From: Ilyomonas sp965214235
GTDB lineage: Bacteria; Bacteroidota; Bacteroidia; Chitinophagales; Chitinophagaceae
DNA: 64,000 bases
Direction: 5' to 3'
Assembly (NCBI GenBank): GCA_965214235.1
Contig: CBDCBH010000002.1
Span: 744,001 to 808,000 of the forward strand
Under the pieces are notes generated by a model. The model searched no databases, was not told the DNA's origin, and saw only the letters and a list, made by a program, of their open reading frames with translations. A program made the translations under genes and the position numbers. Every line of letters begins with the position of its first letter. The stretch's first letter is position 1. Positions 36,901 through 45,746 of the stretch are shown here, one piece after another.

Positions 36901-36988
36901 ACAGGTTTCAAACTCATCCGTTTTCAAATTATCGTTTCGTTTACAGCTTTGCGTTTACTTTGCACGTTTACTTGTATTCGCAAGCCGC

Positions 36989-38995
36989 ATGTATAAAAAA
37001 CTTTTGTTTGTTTTTGTATCGATTTTGCTTTTCGCTTCTCATCTTTTTTCGCAGGATTTAAACCAATTGAGAAACAGGATGAGCGGCAAGGGTTCTTCAA
37101 AAGCTGGAAAAGATTCGCTTGTGCATCGCGACCCGAATGCAGATTCCATCACCATTTCCTATCGCTATTTTGACTCTTCACGGATTCGTAAACTCGATTC
37201 TTCCATCAACGATTGGTACTCTCGTTTTCCGGTTCCTCCAACGTATAATTACTTAAGCAATTTTGGAAGTGCAGCCCATTCGTTATTATTTACTATGAAT
37301 ATGCAGCCAGGCTTTGACGCAGGTTTTCATTCGTTCGATATTTATAAATACACGCTTGCCGGAACTCGTTTTTTTCAAACTACACGACCGTACACCGAGC
37401 TGGCTTATTCGCTGGGTAGCAGTTCAGAGCAAATGGTAAATGTTCTTCACACACAAAACCGAAAAAATAATTTAAACTTCACGTTTGAATACAGGTTCAT
37501 CGGTTCGCCGGGCGCTTTTAAAAATCAAAATACAAGTCATAATAATCTTCGCATCAGTTCCTTTTATCAAAGTAAAAACAAACGTTATGGTTTGTATGTT
37601 ATCTATTTAAACAACAAATTGAAAGCATCGGAAAATGGCGGATTGGTAGGAGATTCGGAACTGCAAAACCTTTCGCAAAACAACCCGATTGAAGCCAATG
37701 TGCGGTTGGGCAATGGTTTAAGCAACTATAATACCGGCAATATTTTTAATACAACGGTTAGCATAGGAACGTATTACCGTGAAAGCACAATCTACTTTCG
37801 TCAGTATTATGATTTTGGTCAGAAAGATTCGATTGTTCACGATTCAACGGTTTTTCGTTTGTTTTATCCACGTCTTCGTTTACAGCATTCGGTATCGTAC
37901 AGTTCCAATATTTATGAATACCATGATGATGCCCTGGATTCTACAAGCTATATCAACTATTATCATTTTTACGGAGCGAACAATTTAGATACATTATTGT
38001 TCAGAGATAAATGGAGCAACCTGAACAACGAGTTCAGCATCATCACTTTTCCTGATAAAAAAAATGTTGCGCAGTTTTTTAAGCTGAGTGCCAATTTGGA
38101 ATTGATAAACGGAACATTGTTTAATAACGGAACCAAAAGTTACACGAACGTTTTTGCTTCGGCAGAATATCGCAACAGAACGAAAAACCAAAAATGGGAT
38201 GTAGAAGCATTCGGCAGGTTGTATTTAGCCGGAAGCTTTATTGGCAATTACACGGGTTACATTAGCCTTCAACGGCAGTTAAGCAAGAAGTTAGGAACAT
38301 TGCAGGTTGGCTTTCAAAATACAAACAAAAGCCCCTCGGAGTTAAGCCAAACTATAACTTCCTTTCCTGTTATTCCAATTGGTTCATTTCACAACACTAA
38401 CATTTCAAAACTGTTTGCCAACCTTTTCGTTCCGGAAGCAGGTTTACATTTATATGGAAATTATTATGCGGTTACTAACTACACTTATTTTACTGATTAT
38501 TTTACAATGCGGCAGCAACCGGCATTGTTTAATTATTTAACGGTTGGGTTGGAAAAAAAAATCAGGCTGTCGAGACATTTATTTTGGTATTTTGAAGCTG
38601 CTTTTCAACAATCCGCAGGCAACGCACCTGTACATCTTCCGCAAGTGTACACAAGAAACCGAATTGCATTTGAAGGCAATTTCTATAAGAATTTGTTTTT
38701 ATCAACCGGCATCGAAATCCGGTATTTTACGCCTTACAAAGCCGATGGCTATACACCTGTTAACGGGCAATTTTATTATCAAAGTGATTCAACTTTAAGC
38801 AATCGACCAGATGTGAATATCTATCTTAACTTCCGTATTAAAAGTTTTAAAACGTTTGTACGGTTAGAAAATTTAAACACACTTGATAATTACAGCGGCA
38901 GTTTTGGTTTTTTAAATCATAATTTTTCAGCGCCGCATTATCCGCAAAATGCATTGTGGTTGCATTTTGGTGTTTGGTGGAGCTTTGTAAACTAA
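36989..38995 (+). CDS. putative porin (Porin_10 type), outer membrane
   Basis: The 668-residue product starts with a signal peptide (MYKKLLFVFVSILLFASHLFSQ). A short Ser/Lys-rich linker (NRMSGKGSSKAGKDS) follows, then a conserved YRYFDSSRIRKLDSSINDWY segment and a long beta-barrel region ending with the aromatic WLHFGVWWSFVN. The RYFDSSR start and barrel match the Bacteroidota putative-porin family. Substrate is unknown. It stands alone between the LolD-like gene and the metal-binding pair. Confidence 0.85.
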   Translation: MYKKLLFVFVSILLFASHLFSQDLNQLRNRMSGKGSSKAGKDSLVHRDPNADSITISYRYFDSSRIRKLDSSINDWYSRFPVPPTYNYLSNFGSAAHSLLFTMNMQPGFDAGFHSFDIYKYTLAGTRFFQTTRPYTELAYSLGSSSEQMVNVLHTQNRKNNLNFTFEYRFIGSPGAFKNQNTSHNNLRISSFYQSKNKRYGLYVIYLNNKLKASENGGLVGDSELQNLSQNNPIEANVRLGNGLSNYNTGNIFNTTVSIGTYYRESTIYFRQYYDFGQKDSIVHDSTVFRLFYPRLRLQHSVSYSSNIYEYHDDALDSTSYINYYHFYGANNLDTLLFRDKWSNLNNEFSIITFPDKKNVAQFFKLSANLELINGTLFNNGTKSYTNVFASAEYRNRTKNQKWDVEAFGRLYLAGSFIGNYTGYISLQRQLSKKLGTLQVGFQNTNKSPSELSQTITSFPVIPIGSFHNTNISKLFANLFVPEAGLHLYGNYYAVTNYTYFTDYFTMRQQPALFNYLTVGLEKKIRLSRHLFWYFEAAFQQSAGNAPVHLPQVYTRNRIAFEGNFYKNLFLSTGIEIRYFTPYKADGYTPVNGQFYYQSDSTLSNRPDVNIYLNFRIKSFKTFVRLENLNTLDNYSGSFGFLNHNFSAPHYPQNALWLHFGVWWSFVN

Positions 38996-39020
38996 TTTCT
39001 ATTGTGCATAAATTTGCTTT

Positions 39021-39028
39021 TATTTTTG
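39021..39028 (+). promoter_or_regulatory. -7 box for the metal-binding/TlpA pair
   Basis: TATTTTTG, 11 bases before the ATG at 39040. No clear -33 element. Confidence 0.4.
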
Positions 39029-39039
39029 TTTGATTAATA

Positions 39040-39426
39040 ATGAATATGAATCGAAATCTTTTGTCTTTGATTTTGATAGCAATGTGTAGCTGTTTTTCAT
39101 TTCATGCACTGGCAAATGAGAGAACAGACACAGTAAGTGTGGTGGGGGTTTGCCAGAGTTGTAAAGCACGGATAGAAAAAGCCGCTAAACAAGCAGGCGC
39201 TTCATTAGCAGATTGGAATGATAAAACAAAAGTTTTAAGCGTAACATATAACGATTCGGCAATATCGCTTTTAGCAATAGAAAAAAACATTGCTTTTATG
39301 GGTCATGATACGCGCGATGTAAAAGCCACAATGCTGGCGTATAATAAGTTGCCAGCTTGCTGTAAATATGATAGAAACGGAATTGCAGTAAAAACAAAAG
39401 CTTGCGAAGAAGATAAAAAAGAATAA
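39040..39426 (+). CDS. secreted heavy-metal-associated (HMA) domain protein
   Basis: The 128-residue product has a signal peptide ending near HALAN, then an HMA domain: TVSVVGVCQSCKARIEKAAKQ with metal-binding Cys38 and Cys41, and a ferredoxin-like strand pattern. Two further cysteines lie at LPACCKYD and one at KACEED. It would bind a soft metal such as copper in the periplasm. The next gene, 12 bases later, encodes a thioredoxin-like protein, so the pair may handle metal delivery or cysteine reduction. Confidence 0.85.
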   Translation: MNMNRNLLSLILIAMCSCFSFHALANERTDTVSVVGVCQSCKARIEKAAKQAGASLADWNDKTKVLSVTYNDSAISLLAIEKNIAFMGHDTRDVKATMLAYNKLPACCKYDRNGIAVKTKACEEDKKE

Positions 39427-39438
39427 TCAATTTATTGT

Positions 39439-39909
39439 ATGAAGCGTTTTGGTTTGTTTATTATAGTTTGTTTACTAAAATTGATTTGCTTTTCGCAGCC
39501 TGTTCCAGGTATGATGGCAAAAGAAATTAAATTGCCCGATGCGAATAGCCAAACTGTAACGCTCTCATCTTTTAAAGGAAAAGTTGTGCTGATTGATTTT
39601 TGGGCAAGCTGGTGCAAACCCTGCCGGCAAACCGTTCCGGGTTTGAAGAAATTATATTCTCTCTATCACGATAAAGGTTTTGAAATTTATGGAATTTCAC
39701 TTGATGATAATCAGAAAGCATGGCAACAAGCTATAAATGATGATCAGTCTAAATGGATTCATGTAAATGATAAATTAGGGAACGTTGCCAATCAATGGGT
39801 AGTTTCCGTTATTCCCAGTACTTTTTTATTAGACAAAACAGGAAAAATTGTTGCTGTTGACGAAGATGAAAAAGCGCTTCATAAATTAATACCTAAGCTT
39901 TTAAATTAA
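39439..39909 (+). CDS. TlpA-like thiol-disulfide reductase
   Basis: Exported thioredoxin-fold protein of 156 residues. A signal peptide (MKRFGLFIIVCLLKLICFSQ) precedes the AhpC/TSA-Redoxin-type domain. The redox motif is WASWCKPCRQT with Cys59 and Cys62; the cis-Pro region is VSVIPSTFLLDKTG. It keeps periplasmic cysteines reduced, possibly those of the HMA protein encoded just upstream. No terminator is visible before the transposon, whose left end starts 265 bases downstream. Confidence 0.9.
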   Translation: MKRFGLFIIVCLLKLICFSQPVPGMMAKEIKLPDANSQTVTLSSFKGKVVLIDFWASWCKPCRQTVPGLKKLYSLYHDKGFEIYGISLDDNQKAWQQAINDDQSKWIHVNDKLGNVANQWVVSVIPSTFLLDKTGKIVAVDEDEKALHKLIPKLLN

Positions 39910-40166
39910 CTGCATTACAATTTTATTAAATCCAATTCCTTCAAATTTAAATCTGCTCCAGCTAAACATGTAAATAATTTTTTAGCAATAGAATAGGTGA
40001 TGGAACATAAAAATTTTTATGTTAAGTTGGCTACTCCATCCAACAGCAAAAACCTTATTTTACTCTTTCTTCATTATTCTCTTACTAAGCTTATAAACTC
40101 TACAAACTATTGCATCCATTTGAAGAATTGTCAGTAGAACATCTACCAAAATATTTTGACTAATCA

Positions 40167-40174
40167 TAAAAAAT
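40167..40174. repeat. 8-bp target-site duplication, left copy
   Basis: TAAAAAAT directly before the left inverted repeat; the same octamer follows the right end at 43304-43311. Confidence 0.9.
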
Positions 40175-40198
40175 GGCGACGATATACCACTTCCCACA
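40175..40198. repeat. left terminal inverted repeat of the IS1595-type transposon
   Basis: Starts GGCGACGATATACCACTTCC; matches the complement of 43280-43303 at 23 of 24 positions (mismatch at position 4). Confidence 0.93.
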
Positions 40199-40299
40199 CA
40201 CTATTAATAATCAATTATTTATAAAAATTCCCATTAAATTTTTATTCTATTAATCTGCAATGAAGTGTGGAAAATCTTTAAAAAAGCACATTTGCTTTG

Positions 40300-40328
40300 G
40301 GCTACTTAACATTAAAAGTGAAGTAGCC
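40300..40328. terminator. hairpin at the 3' end of the passenger genes
   Basis: GGCTACTT (40300-40307) pairs with AAGTAGCC (40321-40328), 13-base loop. It lies right after the small gene's stop. The T-rich side (TTTATTT) is on the plus strand, so it would best stop transcription entering from tlpA, shielding the transposon. Confidence 0.6.
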
Positions 40329-40329
40329 T

Positions 40330-40458
40330 TTATTTCGCTTTTTTCTTTGGCTCACCTTTTTTTGGAAGGGGAGTGTTAAGTGCTTTTTTCATTGCTTCCT
40401 GATAAGTCATATCTAACTTAACTGGCTTTTCTTCTTTTGACTTTGTAGGCTTTTTCAT
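40330..40458 (-). CDS. 42-aa basic small protein, transposon passenger
   Basis: A short frame from the ATG at 40458 to TAA at 40330-40332. It is strongly basic at both ends (MKKPTKSKEEKPVK and PLPKKGEPKKKAK) with a short central helix (LDMTYQEAMKKALNTP). It begins 9 bases after the DUF262 stop on the same strand, within the transposon ends. Charge pattern suggests nucleic-acid or protein binding; I do not know the family. Coding status is supported by position and amphipathic core, not by homology. Confidence 0.6.
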   Translation of the reverse strand: MKKPTKSKEEKPVKLDMTYQEAMKKALNTPLPKKGEPKKKAK

Positions 40459-40467
40459 TTTCTATTA

Positions 40468-42217
40468 TTATATTTTCCATATTTCTTTTGCTTGTAGAAA
40501 TAACTCTTCTTGTCTCTTGTCTATTGAATCGAAATCCCATTTGTCGTAATTCATCAGATTTGCATTAATTTTTAAACGAGTGTCTTTGTAAATGTTTTTC
40601 TTCAATTCAAAGTCTCTATTTTGCGCCCTTTGGTTTATTTTGTCCTTTATTAAGGTAAGGTTTCCAATTCTGTTTAATGATAGCTCATATAATTCTGCAT
40701 CTTTGTTTTTTAATTCAAGCCATGAATCTTTAGGTCTTTGTGGCATTATATGCTCCAAGTGAATATCCTTGCTTTTCCAATTAATGCTTTCACCCGCCTG
40801 CCTTATTAGTCTATCTAATATCATTTTAGAAACACTTGACTTCGGAGAAGCTAAGATAAACTCATCTTTAAATTTTTTATCCGCCTTCGTGTTCATAGTC
40901 GGGTGGCTTTTTATTTCTTCGATTATAGCTTCAATATCATTATCAGAATTTAATTTATTTAGAAGTGTATAATACAGTTTTTCTAAGTCTTTGGGATCGC
41001 TCTTAATAATGCTATGGCGAAAAGAAATACATTCAACAGCTTTAGAAAGAAGGTCAAAATTTTTATCATTCAAAATCTCCTTACCTCTTAATAGCAAAGG
41101 GTAACATTTAGTAATACCCATCGCTTTTAAACCCATTAAATATACTTTTTCAGGCTGCGGATTATAAATTTCAACATAGTTTTCGGCAGCGGTTTTCAAA
41201 TCTTCTAAAAAAGAAGATGTGTTTGATAGCGATTTTAATTTATTAGAATAAACAGGAAAAACAAATTTTTCGGGTACAGGAGGGTAACTATCAATACTCT
41301 TTTGAGGGTTTACCCTATTTTGTTCGATACTTTTTCTAATTTGAAATGAATCTGAAAGGGAATTTATATAATGAAACATAAAGACATCAATATTGACCTT
41401 TTCGCGTTCTAAAATATCGCGCATTTCATCCCACATTTCAACTGATTCCTCCTTACTAATGCCTTTTGCACTGTTACAAATCTCGTTTTTTATTAAATCT
41501 GATTCAGATAGTTCAAGACCTCTCGAATTTAATGTTTTGAAAAGCAGAAACTGGTCTTCTTCTACTTCTGCCGTCATAACTATGTATTGGCATTCTGTTA
41601 CATTATCCAAATAATTAAGTAAACCCGTAACTCCGTCGCTCTTCACAATACCTTCTATTTTTTCATTTAAAAAGGTGTTGAGAGCAGTAAGAAGGAGTTT
41701 GTGGCTTTTTTTATCCTTTTTATGCTTATCCGGGTCTTCACCTTTTAAAATTGCATGAAACAACTTCCTATCCTTTTTAGTTGGCTGCAAGCGAGGTTCA
41801 TTAGTATCATCTATAACCGAAGCTTTTTTGCTTTTTGTGTATATAATATTGTCAATAATTTTAATTGCGTTTGGTATTCTTGGATCGTTTTTGTCGTTTG
41901 ATTCAATAACTTTCAGTTTGTTTCTAATGCTATATAATATTAAAAATACTGTCGTGAGCCGTTGCTGTCCATCTATTATTTCTCTTGTGTTCTGATTTTT
42001 TGCATATAACAGAATCGAGCCTAAAAAGTGTTTATTCTCTTCATTAGCAATTTTAATGTCATAGAATAAATCCGATACTTGTTCTAATTCCCAAGAATAT
42101 TCCCTTTGGTATAAATAAAGGAACTTCAAAGATATATTCATTGAGTTCTTTGTCTTGAATGTCAACTGGTTTTTGAGTAACGGTCATCGAAGTTCTTTTT
42201 GCAACAAGGTTATTCAT
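40468..42217 (-). pseudogene. DUF262/DUF1524 (GmrSD-like) protein with 4-bp frameshift near the start
   Basis: GmrSD-type enzymes are NTP-dependent nucleases, best known for cutting modified phage DNA. The natural start is the ATG at 42217 (MNNLVAKRTSMTVTQKPVDI). At 42112-42119 the plus strand reads TAAATAAA, a tandem 4-base duplication; removing one copy joins IFEVPL to YQREYSWELEQV, restoring the family's PxYQRxYxW motif. Downstream all is open: EIIDGQQRLTTVF (DUF262 core), LFKTLNSRGLELSESDLIKN, and in DUF1524 the HLEHIMPQ..IGNLTL nuclease motif. Translation from an internal TTG (42165) or ATG (42141) could still give a protein of about 560 residues lacking the first 35. It belongs to the transposon. 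Confidence 0.85.
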
Positions 42218-43145
42218 TTTTTGCTGAATTATTAGGGTTAGAGATAAGATTTTTATATTTTAATCTTCCTTGTGTATTCTGCAAGGTTTGTGTAAACCGT
42301 TGTTTATCTGTTATTTTACGGTGGTTATAACGGTAGGCAGTTTCATTGCAATAGCGATGAAGGTGTTTAGGCTAAACGCTGTGATAGATACCAAATATTG
42401 AGCGTTTAAATTGTGAGAAGAAGCCTTCAACAGAATTTGTGCAGGCTATACCGTTTTTATATTCACCCTGTGAATGATTAACCGTTGCATGTCCGGCATA
42501 CTCATAACTTAATCCTTGATAGGATAAATGAGTGTCTGTAATCAGTATTGAATTGGGATCAACATTTTCCCTTACTACTTCTTTAAAAGTCTTTGCACCA
42601 ATTACAGTAAGTCTTGCTTTGCCATCTCTTTCAAGTAACCCCATAACCGCTATTTTATTATCTTCTCCCTTTTCCTGCCATTTTTTACGCCTTTCTTGGT
42701 GCATGTTGGCGAATTTGCCGCCTATATAGGTTTCATCAATTTCAATAACGTTGTTCAATGGCTCCGGTTCCGAATCGCCCATTATCAGGCGAAGCCTTTG
42801 CAATACAAACCATGCTGTTTTTTGTGTAATTCCTAAATCGCGGGCTAACTGGTGTGAGCTAATACCTTTTTTGTGTGCTGTTAAAACAAAGGTTGCTGCA
42901 ATCCATGTAGATAATGGAATCTTTGAATTTTCAAAGACAGTTCCAACAGTTACGGTAAAATCCTTTTTGCAAGTCTTTTCTTTACAACGGTACGTTTTGC
43001 CGTCTTTTAATTTGTACGGTTTTGTTCCATTACAGAAAGGACAAACCGGATTTCCACCCCAGCGCATATCTTCCAAATGTTGTCTGCAAGCCTTTTCATC
43101 TGAAAGTTTTGCCATCATTTCTTTTAGATTTTTAAACTCAATCAT
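42210..43145 (-). pseudogene. IS1595-family transposase with an internal amber codon
   Basis: The frame from 43145 encodes 257 residues: an N-terminal zinc ribbon (PVCPFCNG..YRCKEKTCKKDF), an HTH-like helix (LARDLGITQKTAWFVLQRLR) and the DDE-type catalytic core (IEIDETYIGGKF, ILITDTHLSYQGL, NSVEGFFSQFKRSIFGIYH). It stops at TAG 42372-42374. Reading on gives PKHLHRYCNETAYRYNHR and about 35 more residues to a TAA at 42210-42212, the usual IS1595 C terminus. A single base change (TCG to TAG) accounts for the stop. Without the tail the enzyme is probably inactive. The true stop overlaps the ATG of the DUF262 gene (ATGAATAA). Confidence 0.9.
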
Positions 43146-43279
43146 GTTATGATAATTTTAGAAAACTAAGTTATTTAGTATTTTTCTTGACTTCTTAACT
43201 GTACATTCTTTGTGCGGAACTTGTAAAACCTGTGAAAATCCTGTTTACAACTTTTTAGCGGAAAATCTTAGAAAAGGGT

Positions 43280-43303
43280 TGTGGGAAGTGGTATATCGTG
43301 GCC
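43280..43303. repeat. right terminal inverted repeat of the IS1595-type transposon
   Basis: Complement of the left repeat with one mismatch; ends TATATCGTGGCC. Confidence 0.93.
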
Positions 43304-43311
43304 TAAAAAAT
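43304..43311. repeat. 8-bp target-site duplication, right copy
   Basis: TAAAAAAT, identical to 40167-40174. Confidence 0.9.
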
Positions 43312-43617
43312 CTTATAAATATATTACTAATTTTTTTGGTAATCAAACACTCTATTATTACTATAATATTTAGCATGTATATATAAATTTATTTAAGTTG
43401 ATATCTAATTAATATAAATCAATAACTCAATTTTAAAAGAAAACAAATTGGATAGAATTATGAGTTGTTTTTGATACTTTTGATTTGATCAAAAATTAGT
43501 AAGAAGATTTTTATCAACTAATTGGAATACAATTATTTATAAGCTTATGATTCATAATAAAGTTAAAAGAACATAAACGGTTAAAATTGTTCATTAACAA
43601 GCGCATAAAGCGATTGT
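43312..43617. other. AT-rich intergenic, 306 bp
   Basis: Lies between the transposon and the cytidine deaminase stop. No gene, hairpin or promoter box that I can support. Confidence 0.5.
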
Positions 43618-44103
43618 CTAAGTCAAATTGTCTGAACTAAAGCTAAGTGGAAGTAACATTGAAGATTGAGGAATAATTAAAACTTGTCCGGCAGTGCCGC
43701 AAACTATAAGACGTATTGGATGTTGAACACGCTTTTCAAATTCTGCAAGAACCTGTCGGCAAAAGCCGCAAGGTGTTGCCGGGGTTATACTTTTACCTTT
43801 AGCGTTTGTGTAGGTTACAGCCATTGTAAGAATTGGGATATCAGGATACAATTGAGCAGCTGTTGCTAACAGCGAGCGTTCAGCGCAAATACCGGCTGGA
43901 TAACTTGCGTTTTCCTGGTTGCTGCCGGTAATAAACTCACCGTTTACAAGCATAGCAGCCGCACCAACTTTAAAACCAGAGTAAGGCGCGTATGCAATAG
44001 AAGCTGCTTCGCGGGCTTTTAAAAGTAAGAGATAATCTTCCTGGTTCAGCTGCTTTTCAGAATCAAAAATCTGGTAAGAAAAACTAAATTGGTTTTCTTT
44101 CAA
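43618..44103 (-). CDS. cdd: cytidine deaminase
   Basis: Converts cytidine and deoxycytidine to the uridines in pyrimidine salvage. The 161-residue product has the zinc site of the tetrameric class: GICAERSLLA with Cys73 and catalytic Glu75, and TPCGFCRQVLAEF with Cys112 and Cys115. The substrate loop YAPYSGFKVGAA is present. It starts 6 bases after the lepB stop and is probably the second gene of that operon. Confidence 0.95.
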   Translation of the reverse strand: MKENQFSFSYQIFDSEKQLNQEDYLLLLKAREAASIAYAPYSGFKVGAAAMLVNGEFITGSNQENASYPAGICAERSLLATAAQLYPDIPILTMAVTYTNAKGKSITPATPCGFCRQVLAEFEKRVQHPIRLIVCGTAGQVLIIPQSSMLLPLSFSSDNLT

Positions 44104-44109
44104 TGAGGT

Positions 44110-45654
44110 TTAATGAATAGGTTTGAAAAAACGATTCCATCGAGGACCTTTGTCCCAGCTAAACCAAATTAAAGAAGCTTTGCCTACGATATTGGTTTCA
44201 GGCACAAATCCCCAAAAACGGCTGTCCTGACTATTATGGCGATTATCTCCCATCATCCAATAATAATTGTACTGAAAAGTATATTGATTGGTTGGCTTGC
44301 CATTAATTGTGTATTGCCTGTTACTTTCATCTAACTTATTATGTTCGTAAGTTGCAATGATCCGGCGATACAAAACAATATTTTGCGGTGTAAGAACAAT
44401 TGTTTTACCTTTTGATGGGATGGTTATGGGTCCATAATTGTCGGCACTCCAGGGATAATTGGCAATATCGAATGGAAAAGTTCTCTGGTCAACTGAATTA
44501 TCAGTGTATAAGGCGATTGATTTAAAATTAGCTTGTTTTTTTATTAACTCAACATCAGCATCCGATAAGGTAAACCTATATTTAGAACCCAGCAGTTCCA
44601 TGTATTTTCCATCTTTTTCATAGGTAATGTCTTTGCCGCTTTGCGGGTCGCTTCCCGTATCAAAGTGAAGATGCAACTGGTTTTCCAAAAAATCCTGCGT
44701 GAAAGCAGTGCCGTTGGTTTCAACAATATATTCGTTTTGCTGACCGGGCGCTACATACGCTTTTTGGTTGTTAATATACAAAACTCCGTTTTTTACCTGC
44801 AACACATCGCCAGGTATGGCAACACATCGTTTAATATAATTATCAGTTTTATCCATTGGATGCACAATCACATCATGCTCAGCGCGCAATGCATCGCGGT
44901 TTCCATTGTAATCTCTTCGTAAAACATCATAATAAGTATTGGCGCTTAAATATTCAGGTTCATTAATGATAGTATCACCTGCGGGAAAATTAAAAACTAC
45001 CACATCGTTTCTTTTTACTGCGGTAAAACCTGGTAACCGTTTATACGGTAATTGAATTTTGGTTGAGTAAGAAGGAGTTGTTTGAGAAAAAGGCATGGTG
45101 TTGTGAACGAAAGGAAAACTAATTGGTGTTTGTGGAATACGTGCACCATAGCTCATTTTACTAACAAACAAAAAATCGTTCACCAGCAATGTTTTTTCCA
45201 TACTGGGTGTGGGAATGGTGTAAGCTTCAAAAATAAAACTGCGAATGAGAGTAGCAGCTACAACGGCAAACACTGCAGCATCAATCCATTCGCGGGAGGC
45301 CGGTTTTTTATACAGCTTCATTACCTCTTTGCCTTTATATCTTTCACTTTTTGAAAAACCCAGGTAAGGAAAGTAAATAAAAGGCAAAAAAACGGTTGCA
45401 GCGTGTTGAAGAATATTGAATTTACCAAAGTGCATTACAAAAATAATGGTTATCCAAATGGTAATGAACTGACCGGCAATAGGAATGAGTTGAAGCCAGA
45501 ACCATATTTTTTTTATGTTGCACTTTTCAACAATGCACCAAGTGTTATAAAACGGGATAAACGCCTTCCATGGCACGATGCCTGCTTTTTTAAACATGCC
45601 GTACATACCAATGTGCCAGCCAAGAGTGCAAATAATAAAGATTGCCCAACCCAT
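44110..45654 (-). CDS. lepB: signal peptidase I
   Basis: Cleaves signal peptides from exported proteins at the inner membrane. The 514-residue form starts MGWAIFIICTLGWHIGMYG. Four N-terminal hydrophobic segments include a DUF5684-like part, then the S26 protease: catalytic Ser151 (AYTIPTPSMEKTLL), general-base Lys275 (DNYIKRCVAIPGD) and MMGDNRHNSQDSRFWGFV. It is longer than the E. coli enzyme because of N-terminal and mid-domain insertions common in Bacteroidota. The promoter at 45674-45703 excludes the longer frame starting at 45702. Confidence 0.95.
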   Translation of the reverse strand: MGWAIFIICTLGWHIGMYGMFKKAGIVPWKAFIPFYNTWCIVEKCNIKKIWFWLQLIPIAGQFITIWITIIFVMHFGKFNILQHAATVFLPFIYFPYLGFSKSERYKGKEVMKLYKKPASREWIDAAVFAVVAATLIRSFIFEAYTIPTPSMEKTLLVNDFLFVSKMSYGARIPQTPISFPFVHNTMPFSQTTPSYSTKIQLPYKRLPGFTAVKRNDVVVFNFPAGDTIINEPEYLSANTYYDVLRRDYNGNRDALRAEHDVIVHPMDKTDNYIKRCVAIPGDVLQVKNGVLYINNQKAYVAPGQQNEYIVETNGTAFTQDFLENQLHLHFDTGSDPQSGKDITYEKDGKYMELLGSKYRFTLSDADVELIKKQANFKSIALYTDNSVDQRTFPFDIANYPWSADNYGPITIPSKGKTIVLTPQNIVLYRRIIATYEHNKLDESNRQYTINGKPTNQYTFQYNYYWMMGDNRHNSQDSRFWGFVPETNIVGKASLIWFSWDKGPRWNRFFKPIH

Positions 45655-45673
45655 AGTTTGTTTTTGAGATGAA

Positions 45674-45703
45674 CAAAAATACCATTCTGCAACGGCGCAC
45701 AAA
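45674..45703 (-). promoter_or_regulatory. promoter of lepB-cdd
   Basis: Minus strand: TTTG (45703-45700), 18 bases, TATTTTTG (45681-45674). The lepB ATG follows after 19 bases. Confidence 0.7.
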
Positions 45704-45746
45704 ATAGAGAAGTAAAAACTTTTCTTAAACTGTTAGTAAAATTGGA

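Larger units (their letters stand above)
40175..43303 (-). mobile_element. IS1595-type transposon with GmrSD-like passenger genes, 3129 bp
   Basis: The element is delimited by 24-bp terminal inverted repeats (23/24 match) and a perfect 8-bp direct repeat TAAAAAAT, the duplication length of IS1595 elements. On one strand it holds a DDE transposase with N-terminal zinc ribbon, a DUF262/DUF1524 (GmrSD-like) gene whose ATG overlaps the transposase's final stop, and a 42-codon gene 9 bases further on. All three are oriented together, inside the repeats. An IS1595 transposase alone needs about 1 kb, so two thirds of the unit is passenger DNA. It sits between tlpA and the cytidine deaminase gene without breaking either. 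Confidence 0.93.
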
